NCBI GenBank assembly: GCA_937927895.1
Contig: CALGKA010000018.1
Coordinates: 62,001 to 126,000 of the forward strand
DNA from: an uncultured Granulosicoccaceae bacterium
GTDB taxonomy: Bacteria > Pseudomonadota > Gammaproteobacteria > Granulosicoccales > Granulosicoccaceae
Reading direction: 5' to 3'
DNA: 64,000 bases
Shown in pieces: positions 8,851 through 17,219 of this stretch (positions are counted from its first letter, which is position 1; every line of letters begins with the position of its first letter). The notes below the pieces were generated by a model. The model searched no databases, had not been told where the DNA came from, and was given only the letters and a program-made list of their open reading frames with translations. Made by a program: the position numbers and the translations under genes.

Positions 8851-9867
8851 CTAGTGTGCGATTTCTGTAGCGACAGTTCTAGCACCGGGGTGACGTCTAA
8901 CGTCCGCCACCGACTCAAGAAACTGTGAGACAAATTGCAATAACATGGTGACTGCAAACACACCAAGAAAACCTGCCATCCAATACTTTGTGTACATGCC
9001 AAAGCCCGATTGTGATACTTCAAAGTTAGCCATCGGCCCGTAAATGATTGCTGATTTGCCACCGAGGCCAATTACAATAATGGTCCAGCAAAGTGCCATT
9101 CCAAAAAATACAGCACCAAAAGAGTTAACCATTCCCTTGCGGCTGCGACGCATGCTTGAATAAAAAATATCTACCCTTACATGCCCCTCGTGTAAAAGTG
9201 TATAGGCACTTGCAAAGAGAAAAAGCGCCGCGTACCAGAAGCGTACCAGGTCACCCATGAATGCCTGCTCGTATGAAAAAATAAAGCGTGTGATAACAAT
9301 CGCAAGCTCTGCAATAACAATGAGAAGTGCAAGCCAATGAAAGCCAAGGGTTCGAGTAACTGCTCCTACCAAAAAGCCTAACGCGAGTAATGGTAAGTGA
9401 ACCATTGAGCCACGGAACTGTGGTCGTGCTAAGTCTTTGGCGAGTTGTTCATCGATAATAAGTGGAAGTAGGTTCTCTACTCGCAAGAATGAAATTGCCA
9501 TATCGACAATCCCAATAAAGAACACTGCCCAGAATAAAGAGCGCATTAAATACGTGTTAATAGCTGTGATAGTCGCAGCATCAGCGCGTAAGGTATTTTT
9601 TTTGGCTTTAACAAATAGCCAGGCAATTAGTAGCGCCGCAGCGTAAGTTGCGATTTGCAGCCATGCACGCCAATCGAAATCTGTTGAAAATGCAGCCCTT
9701 ATGCCAGGCCAGCCCTTTGAGAGTACAAGTACATTGTTTATTAAGTAGGCAAGCAAAAACGTAAGCATTGACCAACTAAAAAAACGGCTGAGTTGGTCTT
9801 TTCCGTCTGCTGTGTAGGCAATGTCAGGTTCAGCCCTTGAGTATGTCTGCTGATTTGCAGATTCCAT
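8851..9867 (-). CDS. dctQ: TRAP transporter small permease (DctQ), long form
   Basis: Inner-membrane partner of DctM. At 338 aa it is about twice the usual DctQ. It has an N-terminal block of about three hydrophobic helices (residues about 25-130) before the region that looks like classic DctQ (ALFLFASAYTLLHEGHVRVDIFYSSMRRSRKGMVNSFGAVFFGM, residues about 215-265, quoted in part as EGHVRVDIFY). The EGHVRVD motif is the family signature. Long DctQ proteins occur with TakP/FcbT-type systems, which agrees with the neighbouring binding protein. It is separated from dctP by about 210 bp carrying a hairpin, so expression relative to dctP may be lowered. Confidence 0.9.
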   Translation of the reverse strand: MESANQQTYSRAEPDIAYTADGKDQLSRFFSWSMLTFLLAYLINNVLVLSKGWPGIRAAFSTDFDWRAWLQIATYAAALLIAWLFVKAKKNTLRADAATITAINTYLMRSLFWAVFFIGIVDMAISFLRVENLLPLIIDEQLAKDLARPQFRGSMVHLPLLALGFLVGAVTRTLGFHWLALLIVIAELAIVITRFIFSYEQAFMGDLVRFWYAALFLFASAYTLLHEGHVRVDIFYSSMRRSRKGMVNSFGAVFFGMALCWTIIVIGLGGKSAIIYGPMANFEVSQSGFGMYTKYWMAGFLGVFAVTMLLQFVSQFLESVADVRRHPGARTVATEIAH

Positions 9868-10036
9868 CGCTATATCTCGGTTAGGAGTGAATGGAAGGCT
9901 CTTGTAGCGAGTTGTGCCGAATGGCCACTAACTGATATTCAATTTTAAGTAACGCTACTGCATGGCAACTTAAGTGTACCGGTTACCTGGAAGATTGTTG
10001 GCAAAACAATTGAATCGCGATAAAGAACCAAGGTGT

Positions 10037-10064
10037 AAAAGCGAGGCGGCAAAAAAGCCGCCTC
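10037..10064 (-). terminator. Hairpin downstream of dctP
   Basis: Perfect 8-bp GC-rich stem GAGGCGGC / GCCGCCTC with a 6-nt loop, followed on the minus strand by GCTTTTA. It lies 13 bp after the dctP stop and before dctQ-dctM, the usual place for an attenuating terminator that gives an excess of binding protein over permease. Confidence 0.75.
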
Positions 10065-10077
10065 ACCAAAGGTAACT

Positions 10078-11169
10078 CTAAATATCTAGAACGCGATTGC
10101 GTTGATTAGAGAATCCGATCTCGGCAATTTTCAGGTAGCTGCCCATCTCACGAAGGGCGTCCTGATAGTTGTCGTTGATCTCTTTTGCCAGTGGGCTATG
10201 GTCGCGAGTTTCCTCGAAGACTTCAGCTGCTGCTTCGCCGAAGCTGTCATAGATTTCATCGCTGAAAGAACGAAGTTCAACACCGTTTTCGTCAACCATT
10301 TTGGCCAGATATAGACCGTTGTTGGCAATGGCTTCTTCTGGCTGTGCTGCGTTTTCTTCGTTGCAAGCAGCTTCAATAATGGCTTTTTCCCAGCTAGAAC
10401 GTTTGCTCCACCACTCGGCATTCATGCCAAACGCAAGACCACCGCCTGGCTCATGCATACCTGGTGAGTAGTAGTATTTAGCCGCTTCATAGAACTTCAT
10501 GAAGTAGTCATTGTATGGGCCAACCCATTCAGTAGCATCAATGGCACCTGATACAAGGTTCTCGTAAATCTGGCCACCCGGAAGTGATACAGGTGAAGCA
10601 CCGAGCTTAGCCATAACATCGCCACCAAGGCCCGGGATACGCATTTTCAGACCTTTGAGGTCATCTGCTGTTTCAATCTCTTTGTTGAACCAGCCGCCCA
10701 TCTGTGTGCCGGTACCACCACAAGTAAGAGCCTTAAGGCCATACTCGCCTGATAGTTTATCCCATAATTTTTGGCCGTCTTTGAATTTGATCCAGGCGTT
10801 CCATTCGGGGGATGTCATGCCAAAGGGTACTGAAGTGAAGTATGCAAAACCCGGGTGCTTACCTTTCCAGTAGTAGTCGGCACCGATGTAGGCGTCACTG
10901 TTGCCACCGGCAACTTCGTCAAATACATCAAAGGCACCAACACGTTCGCCAGCAGCGAAGTATTTGGTTACGATTTTTCCGTCTGAAAGCTCACCGATGC
11001 GCTCTACAAGGCGCTGCGCACTAACACCTAGCCCGGGAAAATCTCGCGGCCAGGTTGAGACGACTGTTAGCTCAGTTTTGGATTGGCCAATTGCCGGTGC
11101 AGCAGTGATTGTGGCGCCAGCAGCTGCGGTTGCAGCGGCACCTGTTTTAATGAAATCTCTTCTTTTCAT
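10078..11169 (-). CDS. dctP: TRAP transporter substrate-binding protein, TakP-like, Tat-exported
   Basis: Periplasmic solute receptor of the TRAP system. The N-terminus MKRRDFIKTGAAATAAAGA is a twin-arginine signal peptide ending near APAIGQ. The mature part has the TakP/FcbT1-type motifs LKGLKMRIPGLGGDVMAKLG, SLPGGQIYENLVSGAIDATE and WVGPYNDY. In this subfamily the Arg of MRIPG and the TEWVGP region line the carboxylate site, and characterised members bind 2-oxoacids, lactate or related monocarboxylates, sometimes with a cation. The substrate here is therefore probably a small organic acid. It is the first gene of the dctP-dctQ-dctM unit. Confidence 0.93.
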   Translation of the reverse strand: MKRRDFIKTGAAATAAAGATITAAPAIGQSKTELTVVSTWPRDFPGLGVSAQRLVERIGELSDGKIVTKYFAAGERVGAFDVFDEVAGGNSDAYIGADYYWKGKHPGFAYFTSVPFGMTSPEWNAWIKFKDGQKLWDKLSGEYGLKALTCGGTGTQMGGWFNKEIETADDLKGLKMRIPGLGGDVMAKLGASPVSLPGGQIYENLVSGAIDATEWVGPYNDYFMKFYEAAKYYYSPGMHEPGGGLAFGMNAEWWSKRSSWEKAIIEAACNEENAAQPEEAIANNGLYLAKMVDENGVELRSFSDEIYDSFGEAAAEVFEETRDHSPLAKEINDNYQDALREMGSYLKIAEIGFSNQRNRVLDI

Positions 11170-11198
11170 TGAGTTCCCCAGATTTGTTAGTTTAAAGT

Positions 11199-11223
11199 CA
11201 TCACCTGTGTAGCGTCGGTGATG
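11199..11223. promoter_or_regulatory. Inverted repeat upstream of dctP
   Basis: 7-bp arms CATCACC / GGTGATG separated by 11 bp, 30-54 bp upstream of the dctP start. It could be an operator or a leader hairpin. No regulator gene is adjacent. Confidence 0.35.
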
Positions 11224-11322
11224 GCATTCGGACCTAAATTGTCAGTTAAGTGTGCCGAATTGTGTCTGAGAGTATCACTTTTGCTATATCAGGTGGAGCC
11301 CGATTCGAATATTTGAGCACCG

Positions 11323-12285
11323 CTATGTTGTGAAGTTTGAATAGTTGGCTGCTGGTTGTAAGAGTATCTTTTGATACGGTAATGGGTCTTTGGTGTAGGT
11401 CATTTGCCCCACCGGCGGGAAGTGCAGATCTTCGAGGCGAGACAGCCAAAAGCGTAGCGCTGCACATCGCACAGCATCGGCAAAAGCGCTGTGTTCTGAT
11501 TGCTCTAACGGCCTGATACTTTCATAGCCGGCTAAAAGTGCTGTTGCTTTGTTGTGATCAATGGTGGTGCTCTCCGTGCGGCACCAATCGTTGAATGTGA
11601 TAGCGAGGTCATACAGCATGCAACCGCTGCAGGCATAGTAGAAATCAATAATGCCGCTAATGCGATTAGCGCCTTGATGGCTGCCGTCATCGTGGAACAA
11701 GACATTGTCTCTAAATAGATCAGCGTGGATTACACTTGCCGGCAGTGCTTCTAGCGAAGAAGCGTCGTTTGTTCGCATTACGTGATCAAGAAGTTGTTGG
11801 TCTTGATCGGTCAGTTTTGTTCTTACCTTTGACGCTGTTGCCGCACGCCAAATGGTGCCGCGTGAGTCTTGTCTTTGTGACGGGTAATTACGGCAGCTAA
11901 CGTGAAACTGTGCCATTACCTGACCGATTGCATGGCAGTCTTCTGCGTCGACATCAATTTTATCGCGCCCCGATAAACACTCTACTAGTGTCGCAGGCTT
12001 GTTGGCCAAAGTGGTGGTGTATATATTTGATTTCGCTTTTACCGGTTGTGCACACGGTATGTTTTCGCTGTTTAAAAAGGCCAGCAACTGCATAAACCAT
12101 TCGACATCATCTGGGTGTTCATGCTCGACAATGGTCAGAACATAGCGGCCAGTGTCGGTATCCACAAAAAAATTGCTATTAGTAATTCCAGCTTCAATGC
12201 CTGTGAATCCGGTGGGTATTCCTACCGGATAACCATTGATGAATTCTTCGAGTTGTTGCGAATTTATGTTGGTGAAAACTGACAT
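11323..12285 (-). CDS. thrB: Homoserine kinase (ThrB, aminoglycoside-phosphotransferase fold)
   Basis: Phosphorylates L-homoserine in threonine biosynthesis. It is the APH-fold form of homoserine kinase found in Pseudomonas and many proteobacteria, not the GHMP type of E. coli. Visible features are the N-terminus MSVFTNINSQQLEEFI, the glycine-rich nucleotide region with GITNSNFFVDT, the Brenner motif VIHADLFRDNVLF (catalytic Asp and Asn) and the metal-binding IIDFYYACSG. Length 320 aa is typical. It sits upstream of a LOG gene and near polA, as in pseudomonads. Confidence 0.93.
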   Translation of the reverse strand: MSVFTNINSQQLEEFINGYPVGIPTGFTGIEAGITNSNFFVDTDTGRYVLTIVEHEHPDDVEWFMQLLAFLNSENIPCAQPVKAKSNIYTTTLANKPATLVECLSGRDKIDVDAEDCHAIGQVMAQFHVSCRNYPSQRQDSRGTIWRAATASKVRTKLTDQDQQLLDHVMRTNDASSLEALPASVIHADLFRDNVLFHDDGSHQGANRISGIIDFYYACSGCMLYDLAITFNDWCRTESTTIDHNKATALLAGYESIRPLEQSEHSAFADAVRCAALRFWLSRLEDLHFPPVGQMTYTKDPLPYQKILLQPAANYSNFTT

Positions 12286-12351
12286 GGGCCTGCCGAATTA
12301 AAAGCGGCCTTTGCAAAAGCAGCTTATAGAAAAGCGGGTTACAACCGCTGC

Positions 12352-13074
12352 TTATATATCCAATGATACGTCGTCGTTGGCAAATACGGCATCCATGTCT
12401 ACGCCTTCATAGAAGTCGAAGATGGTTTCAATGACTTTTTGCGGGTCATCTTCGATGGTGAATAGATCTAGATCTTTCTCACTAATGGTGCCCATCATTA
12501 GCATTGAGTCTCGCAGCCATTGCACAAAGCCACTCCAAAATTCAGTACCAACCAGAATCACAGGGATTTTACGCGATTTGCCGGTTTGAATCAGGGTAAG
12601 AATTTCTGCCATCTCATCGAGCGTACCAAAACCACCCGGCATCACTACATAGGCAGATGCGTATTTTGCAAACATAACCTTGCGTGCGAAAAAATATTTA
12701 AAAGTAATGCCGATATCTTGATACGGATTTCCAGACTGCTCGAATGGCAGTTGGATATTCAGCCCGACGCTGGCAGATTTACCTGCATATGCACCCTTAT
12801 TAGACGCCTCCATAATGCCAGGACCACCACCACTGACCACTGCAAAACCTGCATCAGACAATTTGCGAGAGATATCTTCGGTCAGCAAACTGTATTTGTG
12901 GTCTGGGGCAAATCGGGCTGAGCCAAAGACACTGACCGATGGGCTGATAGCGGCGAGCTTTTGAAAGCCCTCGACGAACTCTGCCATGATCTGGAAAATC
13001 TTCCAGGATTCGCGGCTCAGAGCGTGATCAATGTTCGCGCCTTTTTGAAGCTGTGGTTTTTTTCTTGTGCTCAT
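12352..13074 (-). CDS. LOG-family (TIGR00730) nucleoside 5'-monophosphate phosphoribohydrolase
   Basis: Lysine-decarboxylase-like fold protein of the LOG family, whose characterised members cleave cytokinin ribotides or other nucleoside monophosphates to base and ribose 5-phosphate. The catalytic signature VMPGGFGTLDEMAEILTL and the upstream VSGGGPGIMEASNKGA nucleotide-binding motif are intact. The form with a ~40-residue N-terminal helix and 240 aa overall is the long type common in proteobacteria. It is divergent from polA, about 210 bp apart. The older annotation lysine decarboxylase would be misleading. Confidence 0.9.
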   Translation of the reverse strand: MSTRKKPQLQKGANIDHALSRESWKIFQIMAEFVEGFQKLAAISPSVSVFGSARFAPDHKYSLLTEDISRKLSDAGFAVVSGGGPGIMEASNKGAYAGKSASVGLNIQLPFEQSGNPYQDIGITFKYFFARKVMFAKYASAYVVMPGGFGTLDEMAEILTLIQTGKSRKIPVILVGTEFWSGFVQWLRDSMLMMGTISEKDLDLFTIEDDPQKVIETIFDFYEGVDMDAVFANDDVSLDI

Positions 13075-13283
13075 TGTTCCGTGTACAGTATCGATTGGAT
13101 ACCGTTCTCGTGGCGTTTATGGTGACCCGGATTTCAGGTTGTCTGTAACAGCCGGGCAGTATAACTGATTGTCTTGCTCAGTCCCCGTTAGCGTTTGTGT
13201 AGTTTGGCGCACGCGGATTCGATAAAACGCCAGCATGTAGGTATTCTCTCGCCAACCACACGCAAAATAAAAGAGTCTAAACA

Positions 13284-16004
13284 ATGTCAGATACGCCACC
13301 TCTGATACTCGTCGATGGGTCTTCCTATCTGTTCCGAGCTTTCCACGCTCTGCCGCCGCTAACAAACAAAGCCGGCGAGCCGACTGGCGCCATGCTGGGT
13401 GTCGTAAATATGTTGCGGCGCTTGCTCGATACCTATAAACCGACCGATATCGGCGTTGTGTTCGATGCTAAAGGGCCGACATTTCGCAATGAGATGTACT
13501 CAGAGTACAAAGCCACGCGGCCGCCTATGCCTGATGATCTGCGATCACAGATTGCACCGCTGCACGAGATTATTCGCGCCATGGGCCTACCACTTATAAG
13601 TGTATCGGGAGTTGAGGCGGATGATGTGATCGGTACACTCGCGCGACAAGCGACTGAAGCTAAGCGCAAGGTTGTGATTTCTACCAGCGATAAAGATCTT
13701 GCACAACTGGTCAACGAGCACGTAACGCTGATCGACACAATGAGCAATAAAACGTATGACATAGAAAGTGTGATCGAAAAATTTGGTGTGCCACCGAGTC
13801 GAATAATCGACTACTTAGCGCTGGTAGGTGATAAGTCAGACAACATTCCAGGGGTCGTGAAATGCGGGCCAAAAACAGCGGTCAAGTGGTTGGGACTTTA
13901 TGATGATGTAAAAGGCGTGATGGCGGCGGCCGATGAAGTAAAAGGCAAAATCGGTGAATACCTGCGCGAAGCATTGCCAACATTGCCATTATCGTATGAT
14001 CTAGCCACCATCAAGCTAGATGTTGAGCTTGAAGAATCCATTAATAGCTTGGCGATAAAAGAACCCGATATGGACACTCTCAGGCCAATGCTTGAGCGCT
14101 ATCAGTTTAGAGCCTGGTTGAATGAGTTAGATGGTAAGACTGCAGCACCAACAGGTGGCACTGCGCCTGTTGTTCCAAAAGCTGAAAAAATCACTAAGCG
14201 TGACTATCAAATAGTGAGCTCCAAGGCGGTGTTTAACAAATGGCTTAAAAGAATTGAAGAAGCCAAAGTTTTTGCCTTTGATACTGAAACCACCAGCATT
14301 AACTATATGGATGCGCAAGTAGTAGGGTTGTCTTTTGCGGTTGCAGTAGGGGAGGCTGCGTACTTGCCATTAGCACACGACTACGAAGGCGCACCAAGCC
14401 AGCTTGACAGAGATGAGGTGTTAGAGAAATTTAGGCCGATCCTTGAAAGCGATGAAATCAAAAAAATTGGCCAAAACTTAAAATACGATCGCAATGTATT
14501 GCTTAATCATGGAATAGATTTACGCGGTATCGAGCACGATACCATGCTGCAATCGTATGTTTGTGATGCCTCCGCTAATCGCCACGATCTCGATGTGCTG
14601 GCTGATAAGTATCTTGATATTAAAACCACGCACTTTGAAGATATTGCCGGTAAAGGTGCAAAGCAGCTGACGTTTAATGAAATTGAGTTGGAATCGGCGG
14701 CCGATTATGCGGCGGAAGATGCTGATGTTGCACTGCAGCTGCACAATCAGTTAAACAAAATAGTATCGGCTGAGCCTGCGCTCGATAAGGTTTATAAAGA
14801 AATAGAAATTCCACTTTTAAGTGTGCTTTCTAATATTGAACGTACTGGTGTGTTGGTAGATGCAGAGCTACTGCAGGTGCAAGGTGAAGAGATTGCAAAA
14901 AAGATTGCAGTGATTGAAAAGCTCGCGCATGAAGATGCCGGGCGAGAGTTTAATCTTGGATCATCGAAACAAATTGGTGAATTACTCTATGAAGTGAAGG
15001 GTATGCCAGTAATTCGAAAAACCCCGAAGGGCCAGCCATCTACTGCAGAAGACGTGCTTGAGCAATTGGCGGTAGATTTTCCATTACCGAAAATGATTCT
15101 TGACTATCGGAGTTTAAGCAAACTTAAATCGACTTATACCGATAAATTACCGCAGCAAATTAATAAAAAGACTGGGCGCGTGCATACCTCTTATCATCAG
15201 GCGGTGGCGGCTACTGGTCGGTTAAGTTCTTCAGACCCTAATCTGCAAAATATTCCGATTCGAACAGAGGAGGGTAGACGCATTCGTGAAGCCTTTATAG
15301 CGCCCAAAGGCTATCAGATCTTAGCTGCCGATTATTCTCAGATTGAATTGCGGATTATGGCGCATCTGTCTGAAGATAAAAGTTTGTTGTCGGCGTTTGA
15401 AAACGGTGTTGATGTGCATAGTGCGACAGCGGCCGAAGTCTTTAGTGTGCCACTTGACGATGTGAATGCAGATCACAGACGCGCTGCTAAGGCCATTAAC
15501 TTTGGTTTGATCTACGGCATGTCGGCTTTTGGTCTAGCCAAGCAGCTTGATATATCGCGCACTGATGCGCAGCAGTACATCAATTTATATTTTGAACGAT
15601 TTGTTGGCGTCAAGCGCTTTATGGATTCGACTAAGCTAAACGCCAAGCATCAGGGCTATGTTGAGACTGTATTTGGTCGTCGTTTGTATTTGCCTGATAT
15701 TAATTCCAGTCGCTTTCAAATGCGATCCTACGCTGAACGCACGGCCATCAACGCGCCAATGCAGGGTACTGCCGCCGACATAATTAAGCGCGCTATGATC
15801 AACGTTGATCAGTGGTTGCGTGAAGATAACGTTGATGCACGGGTGATCATGCAAGTGCACGATGAGCTAGTGTTGGAAGTAAAAAAGAGTGCTGTTAAAA
15901 AAGTATCAGAAGAGCTTACTAACTTGATGGTGGCAGCGGGAGCACTCGCTGTGCCATTAGAAGTTGAAATTGGTGTGGGCAACAACTGGCAGGAAGCCCA
16001 CTAA
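13284..16004 (+). CDS. polA: DNA polymerase I
   Basis: Repair and Okazaki-fragment polymerase with all three activities apparently intact. The 5'-nuclease domain (about 1-290) opens LILVDGSSYLFRAFHALPPL and keeps the acidic metal ligands (GVEADDVIGTLA). The 3'-5' exonuclease has FAFDTETTS, NLKYDRNVLLNHGI and YAAEDADVALQLH. The polymerase domain has motif A (DYSQIELRIMAHLSED), motif B (RRAAKAINFGLIYGMSAFGL) and motif C (MQVHDELVLEV). At 906 aa it is slightly shorter than E. coli Pol I (928). Its stop codon shares one base with the next gene's start (TAATG), so the two are translationally coupled. Confidence 0.98.
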   Translation: MSDTPPLILVDGSSYLFRAFHALPPLTNKAGEPTGAMLGVVNMLRRLLDTYKPTDIGVVFDAKGPTFRNEMYSEYKATRPPMPDDLRSQIAPLHEIIRAMGLPLISVSGVEADDVIGTLARQATEAKRKVVISTSDKDLAQLVNEHVTLIDTMSNKTYDIESVIEKFGVPPSRIIDYLALVGDKSDNIPGVVKCGPKTAVKWLGLYDDVKGVMAAADEVKGKIGEYLREALPTLPLSYDLATIKLDVELEESINSLAIKEPDMDTLRPMLERYQFRAWLNELDGKTAAPTGGTAPVVPKAEKITKRDYQIVSSKAVFNKWLKRIEEAKVFAFDTETTSINYMDAQVVGLSFAVAVGEAAYLPLAHDYEGAPSQLDRDEVLEKFRPILESDEIKKIGQNLKYDRNVLLNHGIDLRGIEHDTMLQSYVCDASANRHDLDVLADKYLDIKTTHFEDIAGKGAKQLTFNEIELESAADYAAEDADVALQLHNQLNKIVSAEPALDKVYKEIEIPLLSVLSNIERTGVLVDAELLQVQGEEIAKKIAVIEKLAHEDAGREFNLGSSKQIGELLYEVKGMPVIRKTPKGQPSTAEDVLEQLAVDFPLPKMILDYRSLSKLKSTYTDKLPQQINKKTGRVHTSYHQAVAATGRLSSSDPNLQNIPIRTEEGRRIREAFIAPKGYQILAADYSQIELRIMAHLSEDKSLLSAFENGVDVHSATAAEVFSVPLDDVNADHRRAAKAINFGLIYGMSAFGLAKQLDISRTDAQQYINLYFERFVGVKRFMDSTKLNAKHQGYVETVFGRRLYLPDINSSRFQMRSYAERTAINAPMQGTAADIIKRAMINVDQWLREDNVDARVIMQVHDELVLEVKKSAVKKVSEELTNLMVAAGALAVPLEVEIGVGNNWQEAH

Positions 16005-17158
16005 TGAATAACCCGAATGATCGCCATGGTGAGACTCTAGCGGCTAAAGCTTCCCACTACTTAGATGTACACAGCGGTGCGGTGGTGCCAGAGATCCAGC
16101 TCTCAACCACGTTCGCCCGTGATGATCGCTATGCTCCTATTAACCCCGCCAATCTTTATGCGCGAGATGACTGCCCCACCTATGTTCATGCAGAGCGAAC
16201 CTTAGCTGATCTTGAGAATGGTGAAGAATGCCGCTTATTTCCCTCGGGTATGGCGGCTATTGCAGCCATTTTCTATTGTTTAAGTCCCGGGTCACATGTG
16301 GTACTGCCAGAGGCCATGTACTGGGGCGCTAAGCTATGGATTCACGATCATTGTGAACGCCATGATATTTTTGTTAGTGAGTATGATCCAGCAGATGCTG
16401 AAACGATCAGAGCAGCCGTTGAAGATAAAAATAAAACGGATCTTGTATGGGTGGAAACCCCTTCTAATCCGATGATGCACGTGACTGATATTGCGCTGGC
16501 GGCAGAGATTGCCCACGAATACGATGCAATGCTTTGTGTTGATAGCACGGCGGCCACCCCGGTGTTTACCAAACCTCTTGATCATGGCGCAGATTTAGTC
16601 ATGCACTCGGCAACCAAGTATTTAAACGGCCATAGTGATGTGCTTGCGGGTGCGATCGTCACGCGTGATGAACACCCGCTGTGGGAGCTATTAAGCAATG
16701 AGCGAAAGATGGCGGGCTCTGTAGTCGGTGCGTTCGAGTCGTGGTTATTGTTGCGCGGCATGCGCACTTTATACGTACGGGTTCAAAGAGCTGCCGACAA
16801 TGCAATGAAGATTGCTGAGTTTTTAGAGCAACACCCGGCTATTGAGTCTGTCAGTTACCCGGGGCTTGCAAGTCACCCAGGCCATGCGATTGCCAAGCGT
16901 CAGATGAATGGAGGCTTTGGAGGGTTGTTATCGTTTACCGTTCATGGTGATGCATCTGCAGCGATAAAGCTTGCCGGTGGTTTGCAAATAATTACCAGCG
17001 CTACATCGCTTGGCGGCGTTGAAACGTTGATTGAGCACCGTCACACACTAGAGCCTGCTGAGAATATGATTCCGGAAAATCAGCTACGGCTAGCGGTGGG
17101 AATTGAAAACGTTGATGATCTAATTGCCGATCTTAGTGAATCATTGAAGGCGCTATAA
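16004..17158 (+). CDS. Trans-sulfuration (Cys/Met metabolism) PLP-dependent enzyme
   Basis: Fold-type I PLP enzyme of the cystathionine gamma-synthase / beta-lyase / gamma-lyase group. The PLP lysine is in HSATKYLNGHSDVLAG, preceded by the Asp of LCVDSTAATP, and YARDDCPTYVHAERTLADLE corresponds to the family N-terminal PLP-phosphate motif. Length 384 aa is typical. Motifs alone do not separate synthase from lyase activity, so no symbol is given. It overlaps the polA stop by one base and ends in a hairpin facing the convergent rimB-rimK gene. No other sulfur-amino-acid genes are near. Confidence 0.9.
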   Translation: MNNPNDRHGETLAAKASHYLDVHSGAVVPEIQLSTTFARDDRYAPINPANLYARDDCPTYVHAERTLADLENGEECRLFPSGMAAIAAIFYCLSPGSHVVLPEAMYWGAKLWIHDHCERHDIFVSEYDPADAETIRAAVEDKNKTDLVWVETPSNPMMHVTDIALAAEIAHEYDAMLCVDSTAATPVFTKPLDHGADLVMHSATKYLNGHSDVLAGAIVTRDEHPLWELLSNERKMAGSVVGAFESWLLLRGMRTLYVRVQRAADNAMKIAEFLEQHPAIESVSYPGLASHPGHAIAKRQMNGGFGGLLSFTVHGDASAAIKLAGGLQIITSATSLGGVETLIEHRHTLEPAENMIPENQLRLAVGIENVDDLIADLSESLKAL

Positions 17159-17187
17159 CAGCGCCTGGTAAAGATTAGAACTTTGCA

Positions 17188-17210
17188 AAGCGCCAATGAG
17201 GGTGGCGCTT
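17188..17210. terminator. Hairpin between convergent PLP-enzyme and rimB-rimK genes
   Basis: 8-bp stem AAGCGCCA / TGGCGCTT with a 7-nt loop in a 61-bp convergent gap. There is no strong T-run. Confidence 0.55.
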
Positions 17211-17219
17211 GAATCGACC

